From Aurantimonas marina (GTDB lineage: Bacteria > Pseudomonadota > Alphaproteobacteria > Rhizobiales > Rhizobiaceae): 49,009 bases of DNA. Of this stretch, positions 16,840 through 26,053 are shown piece by piece. Position 1 is the stretch's first letter, and each line of letters opens with the position of its first letter. The position numbers were made by a program, and so were the translations under genes. The stretch spans positions 1-49,009 of the forward strand of contig NZ_JADDXW010000021.1 of the NCBI RefSeq assembly GCF_017183135.1. Reading direction: 5' to 3'. A model generated the notes under the pieces. That model saw nothing but the letters and a program-made list of their open reading frames with translations. It searched no databases and had not been told where the DNA came from.

Positions 16840-18855
16840 GTGTTGTCTCGCCGATCTGAAGGCGAGCGTGTGTGGCGACGGGAAGCGAGCGACTTGCAGT
16901 ATAGGTTCCTACCCTTCGCCAAGCTGGCAATGATGGTCATCGGCTCCAGCCTGCTCGCCGCACCACCGCAACCCGCCGCAGCCTTCGATATCTTTGGTCT
17001 GACCTTCTTCGAAGACGAAAACGCAGCGTCCGATCCGGTGCTCGACCCGGTCAACTACACGGTGACGCTGACCGTTGCGCCGGCGGTGGACGACGACGGT
17101 ACCGTGGAGGAGGATCTGCGCGACGCCTCGACGCTCATCGCGGACGAAGGCGATCCGGTATCCGGTTCGCTCGGGCTGCTCTCAAAGGCGAAAACCGACC
17201 GCAAGCGGCTGGTGGCCACCCTGTTCGAGAACGCCCGCTATGACGGGTTGGTCGACATTTTCATCGAAGGCCGTGACATCGCGGATTTGCCGCCTGACGC
17301 GACCTTCGCCTCCCGGCCCGTCCCAGTGTCGATCCGCGTCCGCCCCGGCCCCTTCTACACGCTCGGCCGCGTGGCGATTTCCGCCCAAGGCGTCCCCGTC
17401 GACCCGGCGGAATACGATCTCACGTCGGGAAGTTCGGCGCGTTCCGTCGATCTGCTCAAAGGCGAAGCCAAGCTTCTCAAGGATCTCCGCGATCAAGGCC
17501 GGCCGTTCGTGGCGATCACCGGGCGCGAGATCGTCGCGGACGCCAACACCGATCGGCTCGATTATTCGATCGCCATCGCGCCCGGCAACCCGGTGCCGTT
17601 CGGCGAGACCTGGGTCGCGGGAGCCGAAGACGTCGACCCCGGCTTCATCGCCTATATGGCGGGCATCAAGGCCGACGAGGTCTTCTCCCCGGAGGAACTC
17701 GCGGCGGCGCGCGAGCGGCTGCTCAAGCTCGGCGTGTTCTCCAGCGTCACGGTGAAGGAAGCCAAGGCCCAGGCACCGGACGGAACGCTTCCCGTCCAGA
17801 TCGAGGTCGGCGAACGCAAATTCGGCTTTTACGGCATCGGCGCGACCTATTCGAATACCGAAGGCGCGGGCGCCTCGGGCTATGTCGGCCACCGCAACCT
17901 GTTCGGCCGCGCCGAGAGCATCCGGCTTGAAGCCTCGGTTTCGCGCATCGGCGCAACCGCAGTATCCAGCCAGGGACGCGAGACCGACGGCGCCGACTAC
18001 GCGGCGTCGCTGGTTTTCAAGAAGCCCGGCGTGCTGGGTCCGGACTCGGTCTATGTCGGCTCGATCGAGCTCAAGCGCGAACACCCGCTCGCCTATGATC
18101 GCGATTCCCTCGCGGTCGCCAGTGGCGTCGAATACGAGATCGACCGCAACCAGACCGTCGTCGCCACCGTCCGTGCCGAGTACGAAGAGATCACCGACTA
18201 TCTCGGAACGCGCGAGTATCTGCTGACTTCGGTGCCGATCAGCTACACCTTCGACAATCGCGACAACGAGCTCAACCCGACCGAGGGCCTGTTGGCCAAG
18301 GCGCTGGTCGAGCCCACCTACGGGTTCAACACCGAAACACCTTTCGTGAAGACCCGCATCGACGCGTCGAGCTATCTGTCGCTGTCGCAAAGCGACCGCT
18401 TCATTCTCGCCGGACGCGTCGGCTACGGGACGATCTTCGGCGCCGATCTCCTCAACATCCCCAACGATCGCCGCTTTTATGCCGGCGGTGGCGGCTCGGT
18501 GCGCGGCTACGAATTTCAGTCAGTCGGCCCGTATTTCCCTTCCGCCGCGCCCCCCGGCTCCGGATTCAACCCGGATTTCGTCGACACGCCCACCGGCGGC
18601 CTGTCGCTGTTCGAGGCATCGGCCGAGGCGCGCATCGGCGTCACGGAGAACATCCAGATCGTTCCCTTCGTCGATGTCGGAACCGTCTCCGACGACCTCG
18701 TGCCCGATTTTTCCAACTTCAAGGTCGGCGCCGGCGTCGGCGCCCGCTACATCACCAGCTTCGGCCCGATCCGCTTCGATGTGGCGATCCCGCTGGATCC
18801 AGGCCCGCGCGACGCGGACTTCCAGTTCTATGCCGGCATTGGGCAAGCCTTCTGA
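16840..18855 (+). CDS. tamA: Autotransporter assembly complex protein TamA (Omp85 family)
   Basis: An outer-membrane Omp85 barrel protein that works with TamB in outer-membrane protein or lipid transport. The 671-residue frame has a hydrophobic export segment near residues 25-50 ending PPQPAAA-FD. POTRA-type domains follow, up to about residue 330 (for example FYTLGRVAISAQG and GIKADEVFSPEELAAARERL). Then comes a C-terminal beta-barrel with alternating strands, the Omp85 motif VRGYEF near residue 550, and a terminal aromatic strand ending GIGQAF. The start is uncertain: a GTG at 16840 gives the longest form, and later GTG/TTG codons (16870, 16894) would still leave a usable signal peptide. 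The TGA stop overlaps the tamB ATG by one base, so the pair is coupled. Confidence 0.9.
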   Translation: MLSRRSEGERVWRREASDLQYRFLPFAKLAMMVIGSSLLAAPPQPAAAFDIFGLTFFEDENAASDPVLDPVNYTVTLTVAPAVDDDGTVEEDLRDASTLIADEGDPVSGSLGLLSKAKTDRKRLVATLFENARYDGLVDIFIEGRDIADLPPDATFASRPVPVSIRVRPGPFYTLGRVAISAQGVPVDPAEYDLTSGSSARSVDLLKGEAKLLKDLRDQGRPFVAITGREIVADANTDRLDYSIAIAPGNPVPFGETWVAGAEDVDPGFIAYMAGIKADEVFSPEELAAARERLLKLGVFSSVTVKEAKAQAPDGTLPVQIEVGERKFGFYGIGATYSNTEGAGASGYVGHRNLFGRAESIRLEASVSRIGATAVSSQGRETDGADYAASLVFKKPGVLGPDSVYVGSIELKREHPLAYDRDSLAVASGVEYEIDRNQTVVATVRAEYEEITDYLGTREYLLTSVPISYTFDNRDNELNPTEGLLAKALVEPTYGFNTETPFVKTRIDASSYLSLSQSDRFILAGRVGYGTIFGADLLNIPNDRRFYAGGGGSVRGYEFQSVGPYFPSAAPPGSGFNPDFVDTPTGGLSLFEASAEARIGVTENIQIVPFVDVGTVSDDLVPDFSNFKVGAGVGARYITSFGPIRFDVAIPLDPGPRDADFQFYAGIGQAF

Positions 18856-21800
18856 TGCGCAAATTCAACCCGGTCCCCCCGCTCGCCGCCACCCTCATCG
18901 TCGGCGTTTCCGCCGCCTTCCTGGCGAGCCGACCCGCCCCGGCGCAGCAGTTCATTGCCAATCAGATCGAGAACCTCGTCTCCACGGACACGATGAAGGT
19001 CGAGATCAAGGGTCTGTCCGGCGCGCTCACCGGCGACATACGGATCGAGAGCGTGATTGTCTCCGACCCCCAGGGCATTTTCCTGACGGCAAAGAACCTG
19101 GCGCTGGACTGGTCGCCGCTGGCGCTCGTGCGCTCGAACCTGTCGATCGACAACCTCACCGCCGGCCAGATCGTGCTGGAACGGTTGCCTGCCGGCCAAC
19201 CGGCCACAGCGGCGGATCAGGGCAGCAGCTTTTCGCTGCCGTCGATCACCGCCGATATCCGCAATTTCGCGATCGCGGAATTCGTGCTCGGCGAGCCGAT
19301 CGCCGGTACGCGTGCGCGGCTGAGGGCGAGCGCCCGCCTGACGCTCGCCGACGATCCGACCAAGCTCGACGTCAAGGCCAATATCGACCGGCTGGACCAG
19401 CCGGGCCAGATCGCGCTCGATGTGTCCTATGCGCCGGCGCAAAATCAGCTCGCGATCGACGTGCAAGCGAACGAGCCGGCGGGCGGGCTGGTGGCGACGC
19501 TTCTCGACATTCCGGACCGGCCAAAGGTCAATCTCGTCGTCAACGGCTCCGGGCCGCTCTCCGATTTCATGGCCAACGGCCAGCTCACCGTCGGCGGCGA
19601 ACAGGCGGCGACACTGACCGCGCGGGTCAACGACGTCGCCGACGGGCGCCGCCTCGCCGCCTCCCTCAATGTGGCGGCCGAGCGCTTCGTACCGGAACAA
19701 TATTCCCAATATGTCGCCGGCGGGGCCAGTCTCGATCTGCAAGCAGTACTGCGCGACGACGGCACCTATCTCGTCGAACAGGGCGATCTGGCCTCCGAGG
19801 CCCTGGCCTTGCAGACCAAGGGCGTTCTCGATCCAGGCGGGGCCGGCAACGATCTGACGCTCGCCGTCGCTTCGCGGGACGGCAGCCCGATTGCCCTTTC
19901 CTTCGGAACACCGCCGGACATCACCGGTCTTCAGGTCACCCGCCTCGACGGCACGGTGCGCGGAGCCTTCACCGCAGCTGCCGTGGATCTGTCGGCGAAG
20001 CTGCAGCGCGCGGGTTACGGCGACTATGTCGCGCAGGGTGTCAGCCTGGATGCCCGCAGTCCCGGCTTCGACCTTACCAACTTCAAGGGACCGCTCGCAG
20101 TCGAAACCGTAGCCCAGTCGGTCGAGGCGCCTGAGGGAATCGCCGAACGGTTTCTCAACGGCCCTGTGAAGATCGCCGCTAACGGCGCACTGACCGAGAA
20201 CGGCTTCGTCTTCGAGCCGAGCGAGGCGACCTCAGACGTCGCGACGCTGACCCTCGAAGGCACCGCCGCCCTGAATTTCGCGATCTTCGACCTGAATTTG
20301 CGCTCGCGCTTCCAGACCGCGGCGCTGTCGGCGGCGGCGATCCCGCTGACGGGCGAAGAGCTATCCGTCGCCGGCCGCTTTACCCGCGCCGCGGACGGAG
20401 CGATCAACGCGCAGAAACTCGCCATCACCGGCGCTGGGCTGCAGATCACCGGGAACGCTGGCCTGAATGGCGGCGTGCTCTCAGCTGACATTCAAGGCAC
20501 GCTGGAGGATACCCAGGCCGTTAACCCGCTGTTTTCCGGCGCGGCGGAGTTGCGGCTCGTCGCCAAGGGGCCGGTGGAAAAGCCCGACGTCGATCTGACG
20601 CTGTCCGGCAATGGCCTGTCGATCAACGGGCGCGAGCTCGCCGACCTCAAGGTCGAGATACGCGGCACGCTGAACCCCGCCTCGCCGTCCGGCTTCGTGA
20701 ACATCACCGGAACGCTGGACGGCCAGCCGCTGTCCGGTAGCGCCAAGGTCGAGACCCTCGACAATGGCGACCGTCGCATCACCGATCTGGCGATCCGGCA
20801 GGGTCCGAACGCGGTCACCGGCGATCTCATGCTCACCGAGGCCTTTGCGCCGGTCGGCACGCTGAGCGTTGCCATCGACGATATCGGCCCGTTGGCGGCG
20901 CTCGGCGGGCAGAAGGCCGCCGGCGATGTGAAGGGAACCGTCGAACTCTCGGTCGACGCCGAGAAGACGCCGATCGCCGCGCCCGATCTCACCTCCGGCA
21001 GCCTGACGGTTGCCGGCACCACACTCCAGGGCGCGCGGATCGATTTGTCGGTCAAGGACTATCTCGGGATTCCGATGCCGACAGGCCGGGTGGCCGCGGA
21101 CGCGATCGACGTCGCCGGGGTGGCGGTGCGCGGCTTGGCCCTGGCCTTCACCGAGGAGCCGGGCGGCACTGGCCTGACGGCGAATGCGACAGTCAACGAC
21201 GCGCCGGTCGAACTGGCCGGCACCGCCCAATTCGAGCCGGACGCGATGCTGCTGACGCTCTCGCGCCTGACCGCCGATATCGCCAAAGCCCCCGTCAATC
21301 TCAGCGACGAAGCCAAGGTGCGGATCGCCAACGGCAAGACGGTTCTCGACGGCTTCGTGCTGACCGTCGGTTCCGGCTCGATCGCCCTGGAAGGCTCGTC
21401 CGGCGAGGTCCTCGACCTTGGCTTGCGCCTCGACGCGGTTCCGGCAGCCGTCGCCAACCTCTTCGTCGCCGGTCTGGAGGCCGAGGGCACGATCTCCGGC
21501 ACGGCGACCCTCACCGGCGCGCCGGATAATCCCGACGCCGCCTTCGCGATCACCGGCCGCGAGCTGGCGACCGCGCAGGTGCGGGCGGCCCGGATACCGC
21601 CGATCGCGCTCGATGCGACCGGCCGCTACGTCGACGGCACACTCACGCTGCAAACCGCCAAGCTCGATCTCGGCGAGGGATCGTTGCAGGCCTCCGGCAC
21701 GATCGGCGAGACGCTGGACTTGCGGGCCGAGCTGGCGAATCTGCCGGTGGCGCTGGCGAACGACTTCGTCGACGGCCTCGACGCGTCCGGGACGATCTCC

Positions 21801-24800
21801 GGCAGCGCCGTCGTCAACGGTACCCGCGCCGACCCGGTAGCGGTTTTCGATCTTGCCGGCACCGGCATCACCGCGGCACAGGTCGCTTCGGCCGGAATCG
21901 ATCCGCTGACGCTCGATGTCGCCGGCCGCTATGCCGCAGGGACGGCGACGCTCGATCGGGCCAGTCTGGTGGTCGGCTCCGGCTCGCTCGAAGCCTCCGG
22001 CACGATCGGGGACAATCTCGACCTGACGCTGGCGATGAACGACCTGCCCGTCGCCCTCGCCAACGGTTTCGTACCCGATCTCGACGCGTCCGGGACGATT
22101 TCCGGGACGGCGACCGCGACCGGCTCGCTCACCGAGCCCAATGCGACCTTCGATCTGTCGGGCGCCGGGATCACGACGGGCGCGATCGCACGCTCAGGCG
22201 TTGCGCCGCTGCAATTGCGACTCGCCGGCAGTTTCGCCGAGGGGACGGCGTCGCTGGAAACCGCCGTGGTCAATGTCGGCGACGGCTCGCTGCGTGCTTC
22301 CGGCAAGGTGGGCCGCGAACTCGACCTCGACCTGTCGATGAACAGCGTTCCGGTCGGGCTCGCCAACGGCTTCTTACCCAACCTGAAAGCCTCCGGAACG
22401 ATCTCGGGAACCGCGACGGCGACCGGCACGCTCGACGACCCCACCGCCGAATTCTCGCTGACAGGTTCCGGCATCACCGCGCCGGCGATCGCCCAGGGCG
22501 GCATCGAGCCACTCGACGTGACAGCGTCCGGGCGCCTTGCCGACGGCACGCTGAACCTCGACGAAGCCGAGATGACCGTCGGTTCCGGTTCGCTCACCGC
22601 CAGCGGCACGGTCGGCGAGACGCTCGACCTCACCATCGTCGCCAACGAAATCCCCGTGGGGCTTGCCAACGGCTTGGTGCCGAATCTCGGCGCCACGGGC
22701 ACGATCTCGGGCACGGCCACGGCGACCGGTTCACTTTCCGACCCGCAGGCGCGTTTCGATCTCAGCGGCTCCGGCATCACGACGCGGCAGATCGCCCAGT
22801 CCGGCGTGGCGCCGCTCAGCCTCGACCTGTCCGGCTCCTACGCCAACGGAACGGCGACCATCGCCAACGCCGACGTGACGGTGGGCGACGGCTCGCTGAA
22901 GGCCACTGGCACGGTCGGCGAGGCGCTCGACCTCAAGATCGCCGTCAACCAGCTCCCCGTCGGTCTGGCGAATGGCTATGTCGAGGGGCTCGGCGTCACG
23001 GGCACGATCTCCGGTTCCGCGACGGCCACCGGTTCCATCTCCGACCCGCAAGCCGAATTCGATCTGACCGGGTCGGGCATCACGACGCGGCAGATTGCGG
23101 CCTCCGGCGTCGCGCCGCTCAGCCTCGATCTCGCCGGCGCCTATGCCAATGGGACAGCGACAATCGATACCGCCAGCGTTAAGGTCGGCAACGGTTCGCT
23201 GACGGCCACCGGCATCGTCGGGCAGACTCTCGATCTCCACCTCCAACTCGACCGGCTCCCCGTCGGTCTCGCCAATGGCTTCGTGCCGGATCTCAACGCC
23301 GAGGGAACGATCTCCGGCACCGCCACCGCGACAGGCTCCATCTCCGATCCCCGCGCCACCTTCGATCTCACCGGATCGGGCATCACCACCCGGCAGATCG
23401 CCCAATCGGGCGTCGCGCCGCTGAGCCTGCAGGCGTCCGGCATTTATGCCGACGGCACCGCAACGATCGGCACGGCCGATGTTCGGGTCGGGGCCGGCTC
23501 GCTCGTCGCGTCCGGAACGGTCGGGCGGACGCTCGATCTGGACGTCACGCTGAACCAGGTCCCGGTCGGTCTTGCCAACGGCTTCGTTAGCGGGCTCGGC
23601 GCGCAGGGGACCGTGTCGGGAACCGCGTCCGCCACCGGCTCGATTTCCAATCCCGAGGCGCGGTTCGACATCTCGGCATCCAACGTCTCGGTTGCGCAGA
23701 GCCGCGCCGCCGGCGCACCGCCGATCGACGCCAGCGCGGCGGGGACCTATGCGGGCGGGACCTTGCAGCTGCAAACGGCGACCGCCAATGTCGGCGGCGG
23801 AACGATCAACCTCAGCGGCTCCGCCAGCGCGACCGCTCTCGCCATCGACGCCGATATCCGCAACCTGCCGGCCTCGATCGCCGCCGCGGCGGCCCCCGGA
23901 ATCGCGCCGCAGGGAACGATCAATGGAACCGTTCGCACGTCCGGGTCTCCCTCCAATCCGTCGGTCACCTACGACCTCAGCGGCTCCGGTCTTTCCATCC
24001 AGCAGACACGCGACGCCGGCGTCGGCGCGCTCGCCGTCTCCGCCAACGGCCAGTTCGCGAACAGAATCGTTACGACGACGGCCAATCTGTCCGGCAGCGG
24101 CGTCGATTTGGCGGTTTCCGGCTCGGTCAATATCGCCGGCACGCCGCAGCTCGACTTGGCAGTGAATGGCACCGCGCCGATGTCGCTCGCCAACCGTATC
24201 CTCGCCGACGGCGGCCGCTCGATCCAGGGCGACGTGCAGTTGAACGCGCGCGTGACCGGCCCAGCCAGCCAACCAAACGTCGTGGGAACCCTCTCGACAT
24301 CCGGCGCAAGCTTCGTCGACACGGGCCTGAACCTCGCGATCAACAACATCGCGGCGACGGTCGCCCTCAACGGCCAGACGGCGACGATCCAGTCCTTCAA
24401 TGCGGCCCTCTCCTCCGGCGGAACGCTCTCGATCTCCGGGTCCGTCGGTCTCAACGACGGGTTTCCGGCCGATATCGCGATCCGGCTCGTCGACGGTCGC
24501 TATAATGACGGCGAACTCGTCGCCGCGAAGCTGAACGCCGAGCTGACACTGACCGGCCCACTGGGCGGCACACCGCTGCTCGCCGGGACCGTCAACGCCA
24601 ACGAAATCAACGTCCTGATTCCAGACAAACTGCCGGGTTCTCTGGCCAGGATCGACGTGACCCATCGCAACGCCAAGCCGGCCGTCTACGAGCAGCAGCG
24701 CGAAATCAACCCTAACCAGGGCGCCGGCACTCAGCGCAGCGGGATCAATTTCGACCTGACCTTCAACGCGCCCTCGCGGGTGTTCGTGCGCGGTCGCGGC

Positions 24801-25427
24801 CTCGACGTTGAACTCGGCGGTTCGATCGTCATCACCGGCTCGGCCGCGGCGCCGCGTATCGTCGGTGGATTCGAATTGCAGCGCGGTCGGTTCGTGATCC
24901 TCGGCAAGCGCCTCGACTTCGATCGTGGCCGGCTGACCTTCACTGGCAGCCTGGTTCCGGTCCTCGACCTGGTCGCCAGGTCTGAGGCGGGCGATACCAC
25001 GGTGTTCATCGCCGTGACCGGCCCCGCCAACGATCCGAGCTTCACCTTTTCCTCGACCCCCCTCCTGCCCCAGGACGAGGTGCTGGCGCGACTGATCTTC
25101 AATCAAGGCACGTCGGATCTTTCGCCGCTGCAGATCGCCCAGCTCGCCGAACTCGCCGCATCGCTCGCCGGCATTGGCGGGTCGAGCGGCCTCCTCGACA
25201 ATCTGCGCTCGCAGATCGGCGTCGACGACCTGGACATCAAGACGACGAAAGACGGCCAGACGGCCGTCGGCGTCGGCAAATATCTCAACGAGAACACCTA
25301 TCTCGGCGTCGATTCGACCGGACGTGTGGCGATCGACCTCGATCTCGGCTCCGGGCTCAAGGCGCGTGGCGCGGTCACAGCGGAAGGTGGCGGCGAGGTC
25401 GGCGTCTTCTACGAAGGCGAGTTCTGA
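18855..25427 (+). CDS. tamB: Translocation and assembly module protein TamB, with internal tandem repeats
   Basis: A very large (2190 residues) AsmA-like, inner-membrane-anchored periplasmic protein that spans to TamA and is thought to guide lipids or outer-membrane proteins along a hydrophobic beta-taco groove. An N-terminal anchor (PPLAATLIVGVSAAFL) comes first, then long stretches of alternating beta pattern. The C-terminal DUF490/TamB domain occupies roughly residues 1830-2190, with FDLTFNAPSRVFVRGRGLD and the closing GVFYEGEF. Residues 878-1686 consist of eight repeat units of 101 residues, each opening with a GTISGTATATGS-like motif and holding GLANGFV and GITTRQIAQSGVAPL-like segments. 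It is clearly longer than usual alphaproteobacterial TamB, and the repeat block accounts for the excess. Start: ATG at 18855 overlapping the tamA stop. Confidence 0.93.
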   Translation: MRKFNPVPPLAATLIVGVSAAFLASRPAPAQQFIANQIENLVSTDTMKVEIKGLSGALTGDIRIESVIVSDPQGIFLTAKNLALDWSPLALVRSNLSIDNLTAGQIVLERLPAGQPATAADQGSSFSLPSITADIRNFAIAEFVLGEPIAGTRARLRASARLTLADDPTKLDVKANIDRLDQPGQIALDVSYAPAQNQLAIDVQANEPAGGLVATLLDIPDRPKVNLVVNGSGPLSDFMANGQLTVGGEQAATLTARVNDVADGRRLAASLNVAAERFVPEQYSQYVAGGASLDLQAVLRDDGTYLVEQGDLASEALALQTKGVLDPGGAGNDLTLAVASRDGSPIALSFGTPPDITGLQVTRLDGTVRGAFTAAAVDLSAKLQRAGYGDYVAQGVSLDARSPGFDLTNFKGPLAVETVAQSVEAPEGIAERFLNGPVKIAANGALTENGFVFEPSEATSDVATLTLEGTAALNFAIFDLNLRSRFQTAALSAAAIPLTGEELSVAGRFTRAADGAINAQKLAITGAGLQITGNAGLNGGVLSADIQGTLEDTQAVNPLFSGAAELRLVAKGPVEKPDVDLTLSGNGLSINGRELADLKVEIRGTLNPASPSGFVNITGTLDGQPLSGSAKVETLDNGDRRITDLAIRQGPNAVTGDLMLTEAFAPVGTLSVAIDDIGPLAALGGQKAAGDVKGTVELSVDAEKTPIAAPDLTSGSLTVAGTTLQGARIDLSVKDYLGIPMPTGRVAADAIDVAGVAVRGLALAFTEEPGGTGLTANATVNDAPVELAGTAQFEPDAMLLTLSRLTADIAKAPVNLSDEAKVRIANGKTVLDGFVLTVGSGSIALEGSSGEVLDLGLRLDAVPAAVANLFVAGLEAEGTISGTATLTGAPDNPDAAFAITGRELATAQVRAARIPPIALDATGRYVDGTLTLQTAKLDLGEGSLQASGTIGETLDLRAELANLPVALANDFVDGLDASGTISGSAVVNGTRADPVAVFDLAGTGITAAQVASAGIDPLTLDVAGRYAAGTATLDRASLVVGSGSLEASGTIGDNLDLTLAMNDLPVALANGFVPDLDASGTISGTATATGSLTEPNATFDLSGAGITTGAIARSGVAPLQLRLAGSFAEGTASLETAVVNVGDGSLRASGKVGRELDLDLSMNSVPVGLANGFLPNLKASGTISGTATATGTLDDPTAEFSLTGSGITAPAIAQGGIEPLDVTASGRLADGTLNLDEAEMTVGSGSLTASGTVGETLDLTIVANEIPVGLANGLVPNLGATGTISGTATATGSLSDPQARFDLSGSGITTRQIAQSGVAPLSLDLSGSYANGTATIANADVTVGDGSLKATGTVGEALDLKIAVNQLPVGLANGYVEGLGVTGTISGSATATGSISDPQAEFDLTGSGITTRQIAASGVAPLSLDLAGAYANGTATIDTASVKVGNGSLTATGIVGQTLDLHLQLDRLPVGLANGFVPDLNAEGTISGTATATGSISDPRATFDLTGSGITTRQIAQSGVAPLSLQASGIYADGTATIGTADVRVGAGSLVASGTVGRTLDLDVTLNQVPVGLANGFVSGLGAQGTVSGTASATGSISNPEARFDISASNVSVAQSRAAGAPPIDASAAGTYAGGTLQLQTATANVGGGTINLSGSASATALAIDADIRNLPASIAAAAAPGIAPQGTINGTVRTSGSPSNPSVTYDLSGSGLSIQQTRDAGVGALAVSANGQFANRIVTTTANLSGSGVDLAVSGSVNIAGTPQLDLAVNGTAPMSLANRILADGGRSIQGDVQLNARVTGPASQPNVVGTLSTSGASFVDTGLNLAINNIAATVALNGQTATIQSFNAALSSGGTLSISGSVGLNDGFPADIAIRLVDGRYNDGELVAAKLNAELTLTGPLGGTPLLAGTVNANEINVLIPDKLPGSLARIDVTHRNAKPAVYEQQREINPNQGAGTQRSGINFDLTFNAPSRVFVRGRGLDVELGGSIVITGSAAAPRIVGGFELQRGRFVILGKRLDFDRGRLTFTGSLVPVLDLVARSEAGDTTVFIAVTGPANDPSFTFSSTPLLPQDEVLARLIFNQGTSDLSPLQIAQLAELAASLAGIGGSSGLLDNLRSQIGVDDLDIKTTKDGQTAVGVGKYLNENTYLGVDSTGRVAIDLDLGSGLKARGAVTAEGGGEVGVFYEGEF
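21486..23912 (+). repeat. Eight tandem 303-bp repeats inside tamB
   Basis: Units begin (at the GTISG-like motif) at 21486, 21789, 22092, 22395, 22698, 23001, 23304 and 23607. Seven consecutive spacings are exactly 303 bp; the next similar motif begins at 23913, 306 bp on. The first units are diverged, while the 22698, 23001 and 23304 units are closest to each other (shared ITTRQIA and SGVAPLSL). Frame is kept throughout, with no indel between the eight unit starts, which implies a strict structural register of 101 residues. Confidence 0.93.
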
Positions 25428-25504
25428 CCGCCCGAGCCCGCCAGGACGAATGCCGCAATGGAGTGCTTGAGGCGGCGCGCCTGAGACGAATGCCGATTTT
25501 TTCC

Positions 25505-25529
25505 TGAACCTTCCGGGAGTCTGCCCGTT
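25505..25529 (+). promoter_or_regulatory. Candidate EcfG-type (general stress sigma factor) promoter
   Basis: TGAAC (25505-25509), 16 bases, then CGTT (25526-25529). The alphaproteobacterial EcfG consensus is GGAAC-N16/17-CGTT, so this matches eight of nine conserved bases. It lies 72 bases before the start of the small conserved protein, a sensible leader length. One mismatch in a short motif means it could be chance. Confidence 0.35.
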
Positions 25530-25601
25530 CACCGGAGACTCCGAACGCACCGCCTCTCGCGGCGGGCGATCATGGCAAGTGCGATCAGCGGGAGAACCGA
25601 G

Positions 25602-25829
25602 ATGATGTATTCCAGCAAATTCGACCATCCCAAGCATGGCAGTTATCCAAATCCCGAGGCGGTGCTGAAGGACGACAATCTGTCGGAGTCGGAAAAGCAG
25701 ACCGTGCTCAAGGAGTGGGCCGACTCGCTCAAGCATATCCTCCACAACGAACCGGACGCGTCCGAGGTAAAGGCGACCAAGCAGTCGCTGGACGAAGCGA
25801 CCGAAAGGCTCGCATCCGGTCGCACCTGA
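25602..25829 (+). CDS. Small conserved hypothetical protein (75 residues)
   Basis: A short, acidic, helical cytosolic protein with no transmembrane part. It starts MMYSSKFDHPKHGSYPNPE and continues with LSESEKQTVLKEWADSLKHIL, a pattern I associate with small rhizobial proteins of unknown function that carry a 'seekxxxLkxWexdl' helix. The ATG at 25602 is chosen because GGAG lies 7 bases before it; an in-frame ATG at 25572 would add ten residues but has no such site. It stands alone between tamB and the aldehyde dehydrogenase. A possible EcfG promoter upstream hints at stress induction. I do not recognise a function. Confidence 0.75.
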   Translation: MMYSSKFDHPKHGSYPNPEAVLKDDNLSESEKQTVLKEWADSLKHILHNEPDASEVKATKQSLDEATERLASGRT

Positions 25830-26053
25830 CCCGTGCCGACATGACAAAGACGCCAGCGATCGGATGGTATTCAGCCTGAAGGGATGGTGCCGCCCGGGCT
25901 TGCAATCTGCGCTAGAGCGGCATCCGCGGGTACCGTGTGAGCGCACCGGGTGCCCAGGGCGCTTCCGGGATTTCGCTTCACAACCCAGTTTGCACTCGTG
26001 CGATAAGCGTCGCATGAAGGCGGGACACGGAAGAAAAGAAGAGGGGGCTGATC

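Noticed and set aside
21486-23912. Periodic repeats considered as a CRISPR array or VNTR
   Set aside because: The period is 303 bp, the units are coding, in frame and diverged, and there is no short identical repeat with unique spacers.
25440-25506. Rho-independent terminator after tamB
   Set aside because: A short AGGCG/CGCCT stem exists and a T-run occurs, but they are about 16 bases apart, too far for a standard terminator.
22731-26015. A 1094-codon open frame on the minus strand across tamB and beyond
   Set aside because: It is the mirror of the tamB repeats in high-GC DNA, is rich in Arg/Gly/Asp, has no family motif, and overlaps a well-supported gene.
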